DNA of 64,000 bases from Thioclava sp. GXIMD4216 (GCF_037949285.1 NZ_CP149927.1:1-64000), one strand, 5' to 3'; shown: positions 26,280-35,215, numbered from the stretch's first letter. The notes: generated by a model not told the origin, from the letters alone. Program-made: numbers and translations.

Positions 26280-27158
26280 TTATTTGCGCGGGAAACGGGC
26301 CGCGTAATCATCGGCCATCTCGTTCATGGTGACGAATTTCACGCCCTCATGCGATTTGATATGGTTGAAGAGCCGTTCGAGCATCATCAGCACCTGCGGA
26401 CGGCCCGAGACATCGGGGTGGATGGTGATCGGGAAGACCGCATACTCCATATTGGCATAGACCCAGTCGAACTGGTCACGCCACATCTCCTCGATATCGC
26501 GCGGATTGACGAAGCCGTGGCTATTGGGCGATTTCTTGATGAACATCATCGGCGGCAGGTCATCGAGATACCAGTTGGCGGGGATCTCGATCAGATCGGT
26601 CTCCTCGCCACGCACCAGAGGCTTCATCCAGTCCTCGGGCTTGCCTGCATAATCGATCTTGGTCCAGCTATCGCCCACCCGCACCCGATAGGGGGTGAAA
26701 TCGTTATGCATCAGGGAGTGGTCGTATTTGATGCCCTTCTTCAGCAGGAGTTCATTGGTGACATTCGAAAACTCCCACCACGGCGCAACATAGCCCGTGG
26801 GGCGCTTGCCCGAGATCTCGGTGATCAGGCCGATACATTTATCCAGCACCGCCTCTTCCTGCTCGGGGGTCATGGCGATCGGGTTTTCGTGGCTATAGCC
26901 GTGAATGCCGATCTCGTGGCCGCGCGCGGCCACATCCTTCATCTGCTCGGGGAAGGTCTCCGCCGAATGGCCGGGGATGAACCATGTGGTCTTGATGCCG
27001 AACTTGTCGAACATATCCAGCAAGCGCGGCGCGCCCACTTCGCCTGCAAACAACCCGCGCGAGATATCATCGGGGCTGTCCTCGCCGCCATAGGAGCCAA
27101 GCCAGCCCGCCACCGCATCCACGTCGATGCCGAAGCCAACAAGAATTTCCTTTGCCAT
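26280..27158 (-). CDS. CE4-fold amidohydrolase (HpPgdA / cyclic imide hydrolase-like)
   Basis: This 292-aa cytoplasmic protein belongs to the polysaccharide deacetylase superfamily, with no signal peptide. Metal ligands are readable as D14 in GIDVDA and H86/H90 in HGYSH, the same pattern as Helicobacter HpPgdA. The subgroup hallmark [18 protein letters not shown] is present. Members of this subgroup include HpPgdA, Pseudomonas cyclic imide hydrolase (about 293 aa) and PuuE-type allantoinases. Location in a transporter/asparaginase operon and lack of export favour small cyclic imides, ureides or lactams over peptidoglycan. AAAAGGAG precedes the ATG well. Automatic labels such as chitin or peptidoglycan deacetylase would probably mislead. 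Confidence 0.8.
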   Translation of the reverse strand: MAKEILVGFGIDVDAVAGWLGSYGGEDSPDDISRGLFAGEVGAPRLLDMFDKFGIKTTWFIPGHSAETFPEQMKDVAARGHEIGIHGYSHENPIAMTPEQEEAVLDKCIGLITEISGKRPTGYVAPWWEFSNVTNELLLKKGIKYDHSLMHNDFTPYRVRVGDSWTKIDYAGKPEDWMKPLVRGEETDLIEIPANWYLDDLPPMMFIKKSPNSHGFVNPRDIEEMWRDQFDWVYANMEYAVFPITIHPDVSGRPQVLMMLERLFNHIKSHEGVKFVTMNEMADDYAARFPRK

Positions 27159-27180
27159 TTTTCGTCTCCTTTTGAAAATC

Positions 27181-28239
27181 TTAGCCTGCGATCATCGTGA
27201 CCGAGGCGGGGTCGAGTGCGAGCGTGACGGACGCGCCGGCATCCAGCCCAAGCGCGCGCTCGGCATGGGTTTCGATGCGAATCTCGCGCTGGTCGGCGAG
27301 CTGCATCCGGAAATAGCCGGTGGCGCCCACGATCTGGCGGCCTGTCACCGTTGCGGGCAGACAGATCTCGCCTGCCGTGCCTTGCGGGCTCAGGCGGAAG
27401 GCCTCGGCGGGGATCACCGCCAGCGTCGCCTCGGGCGCTCCTACCCCCGCCAGCGCCCCAAGAGGCGTGTCGAGGCGGGCAAACCCGCCCTCGGACGGCA
27501 GGCTGCGCCCCTCGATCAGCGTATTCGCCCCGATGAAATCGGCGACAAACGGCGTCGCGGGGCGGCGGTAAAGCTCTTTCGGGGCCGAGATCTGCTCGAC
27601 CACCCCGTTCGACATCACCACCACGCGGTCCGACAGGCCAAGGGCCTCGGATTGCGCATGGGTGACAAAAATGAAGGTGATCCCCAGTTCGCGCTGCAAC
27701 AGCTTCAGCTCGTTCTGGATGATCCGGCGCAGATTGGCATCGAGCGCGCCAAGCGGTTCGTCCAGCAGCAGAATCTCGGGCTCCACCACCAGCCCGCGGG
27801 CCAGCGCGATCCGCTGGCGCTGTCCGCCCGACAGGCGGTCGGCCTTGCGGTCGGCCACGGCGGTGAGGTCGAACATATCGAGGATGCGCTCCACCTTGCG
27901 GTCGCGTTCCGCGCGGGGCAGCCCCTTCACCTCCAGCCCGAAGCCGATATTCTGGCGCACCGTCATATGCGGGAAGAGCGCATAGTTCTGGAAAATCATC
28001 GAGGTCGGGCGCTTTTCGGCAGGGAGATGCGTGACATTGCGGTTCATCATCATCACCTCGCCATTGGTGATGTCCTCGAAACCGGCGATCATGCGCAGGG
28101 TCGTGGATTTGCCGCAGCCCGACGGCCCGAGAAAGGCGACAAACTCGCCCTTTTCCACCTTCAGGTCGAAATCGGACACGGCGACCGTGCCATCGGAATA
28201 GGTCTTGCCGACCGAAATCAGCTCGAGGTCATAGATCAT
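27181..28239 (-). CDS. ABC transporter ATP-binding protein (PotA type), second ATPase of the operon
   Basis: This 352-aa ABC ATPase has Walker [11 protein letters not shown]-loop FQNYALFPH, signature [15 protein letters not shown], Walker [12 protein letters not shown] and a C-terminal TOBE domain (about 275-350). It closely resembles PotA/FbpC-type spermidine/putrescine or iron importers. A separate PotA-like ATPase opens the same operon near 33.9 kb, so the transporter has two ATPases. They may form a heterodimer, or this copy may serve another permease. A hairpin with a T tract lies between the binding-protein gene and this one. Confidence 0.88.
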   Translation of the reverse strand: MIYDLELISVGKTYSDGTVAVSDFDLKVEKGEFVAFLGPSGCGKSTTLRMIAGFEDITNGEVMMMNRNVTHLPAEKRPTSMIFQNYALFPHMTVRQNIGFGLEVKGLPRAERDRKVERILDMFDLTAVADRKADRLSGGQRQRIALARGLVVEPEILLLDEPLGALDANLRRIIQNELKLLQRELGITFIFVTHAQSEALGLSDRVVVMSNGVVEQISAPKELYRRPATPFVADFIGANTLIEGRSLPSEGGFARLDTPLGALAGVGAPEATLAVIPAEAFRLSPQGTAGEICLPATVTGRQIVGATGYFRMQLADQREIRIETHAERALGLDAGASVTLALDPASVTMIAG

Positions 28240-28262
28240 GGGGCAGCCTGTTTAGTCTGAGG

Positions 28263-28293
28263 AAAAAGACCCGGACGGGCGATCCCGCCCGGG
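28263..28293 (-). terminator. Intra-operonic terminator/attenuator after the binding-protein gene
   Basis: On the minus strand a 10-bp stem (28270-28279 with 28284-28293, one G-U pair) is followed by TCTTTTTC. It lies 22 bp after the stop of the binding-protein gene and would reduce readthrough into the second ATPase gene, leaving the binding protein in excess as is usual for ABC importers. Confidence 0.7.
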
Positions 28294-28315
28294 CCAGTCA
28301 GGGGAAACCCCGGTT

Positions 28316-29533
28316 TTAGGCGTTCAGGAACTCGTCCCAGCGCTGGATCAGGTGGTCATATTCATCCGGCCACTGATGCCAGTAAGCGACATTGGCCGCG
28401 CGTTCTTCCAGCGAGCCGCCATCGCGCAGATCGCCCGGATTGATGCCGCGGGTGGCCGCGCCTTTCCACGGCTGGCCTTCATACCAGAAGGCGTATTCAT
28501 CGGGGTCCATCGCATCCTTGATATTGGTCGCGGGCGAGTAATAGCCCTGTTCGGTCACCATGATGCCCGGCTTGCCCGAGAGCCAGAAATTGGCATAGGC
28601 GATGACCGCCTCGCGGTTGGGCGTGCCCTTGAGCATTGACGGCCCGATGGCCCAGCCGCGATAGCCCTCTTTGGGGGTCGCGTATTTGGCGGGCTTGCCC
28701 TGCGCCTTGACCGCCATGACCGCAGGCTGCCACGCATCACAGACCACCATCTCGCCCGAAGCCATAAGGTTCACCAGCTCGCCGAAATCCCCCCAGAGCG
28801 CGCGGAACTGGCCCGCTTTCTTCTTGGCAATCAGGAACTTGGCGGCCTCGTCGATCTCGTCCTTGGTCGGGTTGCCGGGATTTTTGGCCTCCAGAAGGCC
28901 CAGCGAATTCATCGCCAGAATAGCCTGCCCGATGGCAATCAGCGGGTCCACATTGAGGCCCGACTTGCCCTTCCATTTGTCGTCAAACAGCGCGGTCCAT
29001 GTATTGGCTTCCTCGGCCGAGAGCACATCGGGATTATAGCCGATGGAATCGTAGTTATAGACCGCTGGCACCATATAAAGCTGGGTCTGCGCCGCATCCG
29101 CCCAGATCTGGCCGGAGATCTGCGCCTTGGCATCCCATTTGGGGTTGGTCTTCGTGAAGGTGTCGCGGATCGAGGCCCAGTTGGGCACTTCGGAGACCGG
29201 GATGGTTTCGACATTATCGGTGGCAATCAGCGCCGGAAGGCGCTCGCCGATGATCTCCCAGCAGTCATAATCGCTGGAGCCCGACAGGATCTTGGTCTGC
29301 GCATCGGGATAGGTCGAGGGCGTGCCCGAGACCGACCCCACCCCGCTGGCCTCCTTGAACATGTCAAGGATGCGGTCCTGCACCGTGGTCGACAGACCCG
29401 TGGTGCGCAGCTGCTCGGACGAGAGGCTCTGCGCACGCGCATAACGCGCCCAAGGATGCATGCCCGAGCCAAGCGCCACCGCGCCCAGTGCCGCGCCCGA
29501 ACGCAGGAGATGCCGTCTGTTGATGATGGTCAT
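28316..29533 (-). CDS. Tat-exported ABC substrate-binding protein (PotD/spermidine-putrescine type)
   Basis: This 405-aa protein has a twin-arginine signal NRRHLLRSGAALGAVALGSG and probable cleavage after ARA. The body is a type II periplasmic binding protein of the extracellular solute-binding family 1/8 kind that goes with PotABC-like permeases. AGGGA lies 8 bp before the ATG. Ligand residues cannot be read reliably. In this operon the ligand is more likely an amide, ureide or imide than a polyamine. A signal-less paralogue is encoded about 3.4 kb downstream in the same operon. Confidence 0.88.
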   Translation of the reverse strand: MTIINRRHLLRSGAALGAVALGSGMHPWARYARAQSLSSEQLRTTGLSTTVQDRILDMFKEASGVGSVSGTPSTYPDAQTKILSGSSDYDCWEIIGERLPALIATDNVETIPVSEVPNWASIRDTFTKTNPKWDAKAQISGQIWADAAQTQLYMVPAVYNYDSIGYNPDVLSAEEANTWTALFDDKWKGKSGLNVDPLIAIGQAILAMNSLGLLEAKNPGNPTKDEIDEAAKFLIAKKKAGQFRALWGDFGELVNLMASGEMVVCDAWQPAVMAVKAQGKPAKYATPKEGYRGWAIGPSMLKGTPNREAVIAYANFWLSGKPGIMVTEQGYYSPATNIKDAMDPDEYAFWYEGQPWKGAATRGINPGDLRDGGSLEERAANVAYWHQWPDEYDHLIQRWDEFLNA

Positions 29534-29600
29534 ATGTCTATTCCCTGTTGAGGATGAGGTTGCAAAAAGGGCACCGCTTCTTTTTGTGTTTTTGCGGTAT

Positions 29601-30359
29601 TCAGTAGCGGCCCGGTGTCAGGCCGCCATCGACCGTGATGACCTGCCCCGTAAGGTAGGAGGCATCAGCGGAGGCGAGGAACCCGATGACAGAGGCGATC
29701 TCGGCAGGCTCGCCCAGCCGCTGCATCGGGATATAGGGGGAGGCGATTTCAGCCGCCTGCGGACCAAGACTATGGCCGGGGTTCAGAAGCTGCGCGGTGC
29801 GGATATAGCCGGGCGCCACGCCGTTCACGCGGATGCCACGCGCGGCAAATTCCACCGCAAGGCCGCGCACCAGCCCGATCACGCCGGATTTGGCCGCCGA
29901 GTAATGCACATGCTCGTCCCAGCCATAGGCCGTGCCCATGATCGAGCTGAGACAGATGATAGAGGCCCCTGCCTTCATCGCAGGCAGGGCCGGACGGATC
30001 ACCCGCAGCATCCCCTTGAGGTCGATCTCGAACGTCTCGTCCCATTTCTCGTCGGTCATCTCGGCCATCGGCACACAATGGGCGATGCCCGCATTGGCCA
30101 CGATCACATCGATCCGGCCATGCATCTCCAGCACGCGGGCGACCAGCGCATCACAGGCAGGCGTGTCGCGCACATCCAGCGCCATGAACTCCGCCGAGCC
30201 GCCCGCATCGGTGATCGCCGCGACGACGCGCGCGCCCTCCTCGGCCAGAATATCGGTGACAATCACATGATCGCCCTTGGCACCAAAGGTCTCGGCGGCG
30301 GCGCGACCAATCCCGATCCCTGCGCCCGTTACAATCACCACCCGTTTATCTTGGGTCAT
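29601..30359 (-). CDS. Short-chain dehydrogenase/reductase
   Basis: This 252-aa classical SDR is complete: cofactor motif TGAGIGIGRA, NAG in VANAGIA, catalytic Ser in LSSIMG and YSAAK. Asp in VTDI at the end of beta-2 suggests NAD(H) rather than NADP(H). It ends ITVDGGLTPGRY. It overlaps the preceding SDR gene by 4 bp and is translated with the transporter genes, so it probably oxidises an alcohol or reduces a ketone derived from the imported compound. The exact substrate is unknown. Confidence 0.88.
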   Translation of the reverse strand: MTQDKRVVIVTGAGIGIGRAAAETFGAKGDHVIVTDILAEEGARVVAAITDAGGSAEFMALDVRDTPACDALVARVLEMHGRIDVIVANAGIAHCVPMAEMTDEKWDETFEIDLKGMLRVIRPALPAMKAGASIICLSSIMGTAYGWDEHVHYSAAKSGVIGLVRGLAVEFAARGIRVNGVAPGYIRTAQLLNPGHSLGPQAAEIASPYIPMQRLGEPAEIASVIGFLASADASYLTGQVITVDGGLTPGRY

Positions 30360-31083
30360 AGCATCACATCTCCGGAATTCGGGCCAAGCGTCTGGCCTAC
30401 ATAGAGTTTTGCGTCATCGGAACAGAGGAAGGCCACGCTTCCGGCCACCTCGGCCACCTCGCCAAACCGGCCCAGAGGCAGCTCCGCGCGTTTGGCGGCT
30501 TTCCAGTCTTCGGAAAGCGCCGCAACGAGGGGCGTATTGATCGGACCGGGGGCCACGGCATTGACGCGCACGCCACGGTTTGAGACCTCGCGCGCCAACG
30601 ATTTGGTCATGCCGATGATCGCGGCCTTGGCGCCTGCGTAATGGACAAGCTCGACACCGCCGACCTGACCAAGCTGGGAGGCCACATTGACCACCACCCC
30701 CTCGCCCGCCGCGAGCATCGCGGGCAGGCAGGCCCGTGTGCACAGGAAATTGCCACGCACGTGCACCGCAAACATCCGGTCGAACTGGGCAGGCGTGATC
30801 TCGGCGAAGGGGGCCTGATGGCCGAAGCCCGCATTGTTCACCAAGATCTGCGGGTCGCCCAGCGAGGCGCGCACCTGATCCATCATCGCGCCCACAGAGG
30901 CCTCGTCCGCGACATCGGCGGCCACGGCCATCGCCTCGCCCCCAGACGCCACAATCGCGGCGACGGTCGCTTGGGCCGCGTCAGGATGCAGGTCATTGAC
31001 CGCCACCCGCGCCCCGTCTGCGGCAAGCCGGAGCGCAATGGCCGCCCCGAGCCCGCGCCCGTGACCAATGCGACGCGGCTCAT
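30356..31083 (-). pseudogene. Frameshifted short-chain dehydrogenase
   Basis: The start ATG at 31083 overlaps the permease stop (ATGA) and reads MSRVALVTGAGSG, a normal SDR opening, but then runs out of frame. The remaining SDR body (AAIALRLAADGARVAVND... to stop at 30356) is in a different frame with NAG, a Ser-containing NVASQLG stretch and the catalytic YAGAK. The break lies at about 31043-31048. Relative to a standard TGAGSGLGAA sequence the gap equals 7 nt, as if one copy of a CTCGGGG repeat were lost. Without the shift it would encode about 244 aa. It may be a true mutation, a sequencing error, or a gene restarting internally at a GTG (31006). Confidence 0.75.
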
Positions 31084-31919
31084 GCTTCCTGCCCCTTGAA
31101 CTTGCCCGCCCGTGCGGTGAAGCGCTTCATCAACAGCCCGTAGATCACCAGCAGCGTGAAGGAGAAGAGCGTGGTCAGCACCCCGAAGGCGAAGATGTTG
31201 GGATAGATCTCCACCGAGAAGGTGCCATAGATCGCCAGCGGCAGCGTCAGGTCGCGCCCCGCAGTAAACAGCGTGCGGGCGAATTCGTCATAAGACAGCG
31301 TGAAAGAGAAAAGCATCGCCGACAGCACGCCCGGAAAGATGATCGGAAAGGTCACGCGGCGGAAGGTCTGCGCGGGGCTGACACCGAGCGCCATCGAGGC
31401 TTCCTCGACGCTGCGGTCGAAGCGGTTGAAGATCGCCAATAGAACAAGGAAGGCAAAGGGATAGGTATAGACCACATGCAGCACGAAGCTGGTGCCCCAC
31501 CATGCGCGGCCGATCCCCAGCGTGTTCGACAAAAGCGCCATACCAAGCCCCACCAGCACGCCCGGCACCATCATGCCAAGGATGATGAGGTAGAAAACGG
31601 GGCCAGAGCCACGGAACTTGGTGCGGAAGGCCTCGGCGCTCATCACGCCCAGCACGGTCGAGACCACGGTGGTCATGAAGGCCAGCACCAGCGAGCGGAT
31701 CAGGCTATCGCCCACAGGAAGCTGCGAGACGCGCGATCCATCGACCATGCCCAGAAGATGCTCGTACCAGTAGATCGACCAGTCGCGGATCGGGAATTGC
31801 GGCCCGCCATCGGCGCTTTGGAAGCTGAGGATCGCCAGCACGATCATCGGGCCATAGAGGAAGAGGAGGAAGATCGCCGTATAGACGCCAAGAACGGGTT
31901 TGAGGATACGCGAGTGCAT
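31080..31919 (-). CDS. ABC transporter permease (PotC type)
   Basis: This 279-aa permease with six hydrophobic segments has the EAA coupling loop EEASMALGVSPAQTFRRVTFPII. It pairs with the PotB-type permease encoded 3 bp upstream to form the membrane channel of the importer. It is similar in length and layout to PotC. Its stop overlaps the start of the frameshifted SDR. Confidence 0.9.
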   Translation of the reverse strand: MHSRILKPVLGVYTAIFLLFLYGPMIVLAILSFQSADGGPQFPIRDWSIYWYEHLLGMVDGSRVSQLPVGDSLIRSLVLAFMTTVVSTVLGVMSAEAFRTKFRGSGPVFYLIILGMMVPGVLVGLGMALLSNTLGIGRAWWGTSFVLHVVYTYPFAFLVLLAIFNRFDRSVEEASMALGVSPAQTFRRVTFPIIFPGVLSAMLFSFTLSYDEFARTLFTAGRDLTLPLAIYGTFSVEIYPNIFAFGVLTTLFSFTLLVIYGLLMKRFTARAGKFKGQEA

Positions 31920-31922
31920 GGG

Positions 31923-32834
31923 TTACATCTCCTTGCGCAGGTCGACGATGCGCAGCGCCAGCGCGATGACGGCAGTGATGATGATGGTCAGGACCACGCC
32001 CGCCACGGCGGCAAAGGCCCATTTGAGCGACCCGACCTGCGAGACGATAATATTGCCCAGCAGGTTCACCTTGCGCCCCGAAAGCGAGGCGGCAGTGGCG
32101 AACTCGCCCAGCACCATCACCGAAACGAAGATCGCGCCCACCACAACACCGGGCAGCGACAGAGGCAGGATGATGCGGCGGAAGATGGTGCCGAAGGAGG
32201 CGCCCAGATCGCGTGCGGCCTCGATGACCGACGGGTCGATGCGGCCAAGCATGAAGGTGATCGGCCCCACCATGAAGACGCAGTAGATCTGGGTCATCCC
32301 TACTAAAACAGAGAACTCGGAAAACAGCAGGAAGGTCAGCGGCTCGTGGATGATCCCGAGATTGAGCAGGATCGTGTTGATCGCGCCTTCCGTGCCCAGC
32401 ATCGGACGCCAAGCGATCACGCGGATCAGGAACGAGGTCCAGAACGGGATCACACAGGCGACCAGAAGCGCGGTCTGGAGGGTCTTGTTACGGACGAAAA
32501 GCCCGATGAACAGCGCCACCGGATAGCCGATGGCAATCGTCGCCACCAGCACGATCGCCCAGATGCGGATCGTGGTGCCAATGGCGGAAAGATAGGTCGG
32601 GGACGACAGGAAGCGTTCCCAGCTGGCGGTGGTCAGCGTCGAATTCACGCTGAAGGTGGTCTGGGTCCAGAAGCTGACATAGATAACCATCGCCATCGGC
32701 AGCACCATGAAAAGCGCCATCCAGATCACGCCGGGCGTCAGCAACATCAGCGCGCGGTTCCGGTCTTTGCGGGCACGGGCGACGGCGGGGCTTTGGGATG
32801 TGGCCTCGGGGAGGTCGGTGGTTGCAGCAGCCAT
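31923..32834 (-). CDS. ABC transporter permease (PotB type)
   Basis: This 303-aa permease has a cytoplasmic N-terminus of about 28 residues and six hydrophobic segments. Its coupling loop reads IEAARDLGASFGTIFRRIILPL. The start shares one base with the stop of the ATPase gene (TAATG), so translation is coupled. It is the partner of the following PotC-type permease. Confidence 0.9.
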   Translation of the reverse strand: MAAATTDLPEATSQSPAVARARKDRNRALMLLTPGVIWMALFMVLPMAMVIYVSFWTQTTFSVNSTLTTASWERFLSSPTYLSAIGTTIRIWAIVLVATIAIGYPVALFIGLFVRNKTLQTALLVACVIPFWTSFLIRVIAWRPMLGTEGAINTILLNLGIIHEPLTFLLFSEFSVLVGMTQIYCVFMVGPITFMLGRIDPSVIEAARDLGASFGTIFRRIILPLSLPGVVVGAIFVSVMVLGEFATAASLSGRKVNLLGNIIVSQVGSLKWAFAAVAGVVLTIIITAVIALALRIVDLRKEM

Positions 32835-33904
32835 TATGCAGCTCCCTCGAAAATACGGATCTGGTCCGGATGGAAATGCAGCGCATAGGTCGCGCCTTCG
32901 GTCATCTCGGGCAGGCGTGGCTGGCCCAGATGGTCCACGACCTGCACAAGCTGCCCGTCATCGGTGCGGAAAAACGCCAGCGCGGTGGGGCCGTTGAATT
33001 CCCCCGTCAGATAGCGCGCAGGGAAGGAGAGATGCCCCTCGGGCACAGCGTCGGGGCGGGCGATGCTGATCTGGTCGAAACGCACGCCAAGGCTGCCCGC
33101 ACCGCGCGGCATCAGATGCGGCGGCAGGGCGAATGTGGCGGCACCGGTGGCAAAGCCCGCGCCCGTTCCCTGCCCCGCAAGGATGTTCCATGCGTTCAGA
33201 TGGCGGGCGGCGGCGGCATTGTCGGGATTGGCAAAAAGACGGGTGGCGGGCGCATCCTGCACGATCCTGCCGCCCGACAGAATGGCGACCGTATCGCCCA
33301 TCGTCAGCGCCTCGGCCTCGGAGCCCGTGACATGCAGGAAGGACACTTTCAGCCGCTCGCGGATGGCGCGCAATTCGTCACACATCCGCGCGCGCAGATT
33401 GGCATCAAGCGCGCCAAGCGGTTCGTCCAGAAGCACGATCCGCGGTTCGGTCACCAGCGTCCGCGCCAAGGCGACCCGCTGGCGCTGCCCGCCCGAAATT
33501 GCCCCCACACCGCGATGGCCAAAGCCCCTGAGCCCGACCAGATCCAGCGCCGCCTCGGCGCGCTCGATCACCTCTTTCGGGTCGCTCACCGCCGCCTTGG
33601 CACGATGACGCAGCCCGAAGGCCACATTGTCGCGCACGCTCAGATGCGGAAAAAGCGCGAAATTCTGGAAAACGAAGCCGATATCACGCAGATGCGGCGG
33701 AACCCCGTCCAGACGGGTGCGATCAAAGCTGACCGTGCCAGTATCAGGTTCCTCAAAGCCCGCAATCACCCGCAGCAGGGTCGTCTTGCCCGAGCCGGAT
33801 GCCCCCAGAAGGGATACATAGCGGTCGTCAGGCACCGTGAAGTCCAGACCGTCCAATGCGGTTACATCGCCGTATTTTCGGCTGACCCCGGATAGCGTGA
33901 GCAT
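32834..33904 (-). CDS. ABC transporter ATP-binding protein (PotA type), first gene of the operon
   Basis: This 356-aa ATPase has Walker A GASGSGKTT, Q-loop FQNFALFPH, signature ISGGQRQRVALARTL, Walker [12 protein letters not shown] and a C-terminal TOBE domain. The start MLTLSGVSRKYGDVT is chosen because GGGA lies 7 bp upstream; a start 12 codons earlier is possible. The H-loop histidine lies in LHVTGSEAEAL, where most relatives have THDQ. As first gene of the operon its promoter lies in the AT-rich gap with the divergent GntR gene. Confidence 0.9.
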   Translation of the reverse strand: MLTLSGVSRKYGDVTALDGLDFTVPDDRYVSLLGASGSGKTTLLRVIAGFEEPDTGTVSFDRTRLDGVPPHLRDIGFVFQNFALFPHLSVRDNVAFGLRHRAKAAVSDPKEVIERAEAALDLVGLRGFGHRGVGAISGGQRQRVALARTLVTEPRIVLLDEPLGALDANLRARMCDELRAIRERLKVSFLHVTGSEAEALTMGDTVAILSGGRIVQDAPATRLFANPDNAAAARHLNAWNILAGQGTGAGFATGAATFALPPHLMPRGAGSLGVRFDQISIARPDAVPEGHLSFPARYLTGEFNGPTALAFFRTDDGQLVQVVDHLGQPRLPEMTEGATYALHFHPDQIRIFEGAA

Positions 33905-33973
33905 CGGCGTCTCCCTGTTATTTTTGATATATGCATACAAAAATCGATTCTATCTTTCGATCAAGACTTTTTC

Positions 33974-33993
33974 GATCTTTGTGCTCAAAAATC
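33974..33993. promoter_or_regulatory. GntR-type operator candidate, copy 1
   Basis: GATCTTTG-TGCT-CAAAAATC is an imperfect copy of the perfect palindrome at 34098-34117 and lies about 70 bp upstream of the first transporter gene. TTTG-N4-CAAA symmetry suits a FadR-subfamily GntR dimer. Confidence 0.6.
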
Positions 33994-34097
33994 ATTTTTT
34001 TAGGATCGCAAGCCAAAATAACATCATTCTAGTGCGTAAAAACCAGACATGCCGGCTGTTTTTGGCAAGATAACTGCTCAGTTGATGATCAGAATAA

Positions 34098-34117
34098 GAT
34101 CTTTGTGTGCAAAGATC
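34098..34117. promoter_or_regulatory. GntR-type operator candidate, copy 2 (perfect palindrome)
   Basis: GATCTTTG-TGTG-CAAAGATC is a perfect 8-bp inverted repeat with a 4-bp spacer, 70 bp before the GntR start. It lies 124 bp from copy 1, close to twelve helix turns, which would permit looping. A further TTGCGTGCAAAA piece follows near 34126. The gap as a whole is AT-rich compared with the genes. Confidence 0.7.
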
Positions 34118-34187
34118 ATTGATGCATTGCGTGCAAAAACCGTTATCCTGACTCGCAAGACCTTCTCGGCGCAGACGGAGCCCCCCT

Positions 34188-35189
34188 ATGAGCACAGCGA
34201 TCATCGACCGCAACGACGCGACCTCCGGCACGCCTGCCACCATGTTCGAGGCCGCCGCCTCGCTGTTGCGCAGCAATATCGAGGCAGGGCATCTTCTGGC
34301 AGGCTTCGTCTTGCAGGAAAGCGCCCTTGCCGAGCGGCTGGGCATGTCACGGGCCACCGTCAAACGCGCCTTTTCCATCCTAGAGGACGAGGGGCTGCTG
34401 ACCCGCTTTTCCGGTCGCGGGCTGGTGGTGGCGGGCGGGTGCGGCACGCCGCAGCGCGTTGATCTGCGTCAGGTCGAGCTGGATCTGGAGGGGCTGGACG
34501 ACGCCTTGGGGCAGCCCTCTTGGCACCGCATCTATGCCGAGGTCGAGCGCGAGCTGTCGCGCAGCCTGATCTTTGGCCGTTACCGCGTGATCGAAGCGAT
34601 GATCGCGCAGGAATACGATATTTCGCGCACCGTGGTGCGGGATGTGCTGGGGCGGCTGCAGGAACGGGGACTGGTCCAGAAAACCCAGACCTCCCGTTGG
34701 ATCGTCGAACCGCTCACCGCCCAACGCATCAAGGATAAATTCGAGCTGCGTCAGGTGCTTGAGGTGGCCGCGCTCAAATCGGGCCGCGCCGATCAGGCCA
34801 GCCTGCAGCACCTTCTGGACGAGATCCGCAGCCTTGATCCGGTCGAGAGACTGTCGCCGGCCCGCTGGTTCCGGTTGGAGGGCTGCTTCTTCGAGGCTGC
34901 CGTCATGGCCACCCCCAACCGCGACCTTGCCCGTTTCGCCGAACTCAACCGCCGCGCGCTGGATGCCTCGCAGCTTGCGCTGTTCTCGCTCGGGCTGCCG
35001 CCCGACCTGCAGACGCTGCGCGAGATCGCGACCATTATCGAGCTGCTGCAAACGGGGCCGGTATCGGCGGCGGCGGATCTGCTGACCACCCATCTGGGCA
35101 ATGCGATGGCGCGCACCATCGCGCAGCTCAAGATCACCGCGATCATCGACCCGCCGACCGATCTGGCCCCCTATCTCAGCCCTGCCTGA
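34188..35189 (+). CDS. GntR-family regulator with two winged-helix domains and an FCD domain
   Basis: This 333-aa protein is longer than normal FadR/FCD regulators (about 230 aa). A first winged helix spans residues 18-82 (ALAERLGMSRATVKRAFSILEDEGLL). A second spans about 112-173 (AQEYDISRTVVRDVLGRLQERGLV). An FCD-like ligand domain follows (about 180-315, FELRQVLEVAAL...). It diverges from the transporter operon and two matching palindromes lie between them, so it very probably represses that operon and itself until the imported compound or a product is bound. GGAG precedes the ATG. Confidence 0.88.
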   Translation: MSTAIIDRNDATSGTPATMFEAAASLLRSNIEAGHLLAGFVLQESALAERLGMSRATVKRAFSILEDEGLLTRFSGRGLVVAGGCGTPQRVDLRQVELDLEGLDDALGQPSWHRIYAEVERELSRSLIFGRYRVIEAMIAQEYDISRTVVRDVLGRLQERGLVQKTQTSRWIVEPLTAQRIKDKFELRQVLEVAALKSGRADQASLQHLLDEIRSLDPVERLSPARWFRLEGCFFEAAVMATPNRDLARFAELNRRALDASQLALFSLGLPPDLQTLREIATIIELLQTGPVSAAADLLTTHLGNAMARTIAQLKITAIIDPPTDLAPYLSPA

Positions 35190-35215
35190 GGCCCCTCTCT
35201 AGATTACGCCCCGGC

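Noticed and set aside
26280..27158. Calling this gene a peptidoglycan or chitin deacetylase
   Set aside because: There is no signal peptide, and the subgroup and operon context point to small cyclic amide substrates; kept as an alternative only.
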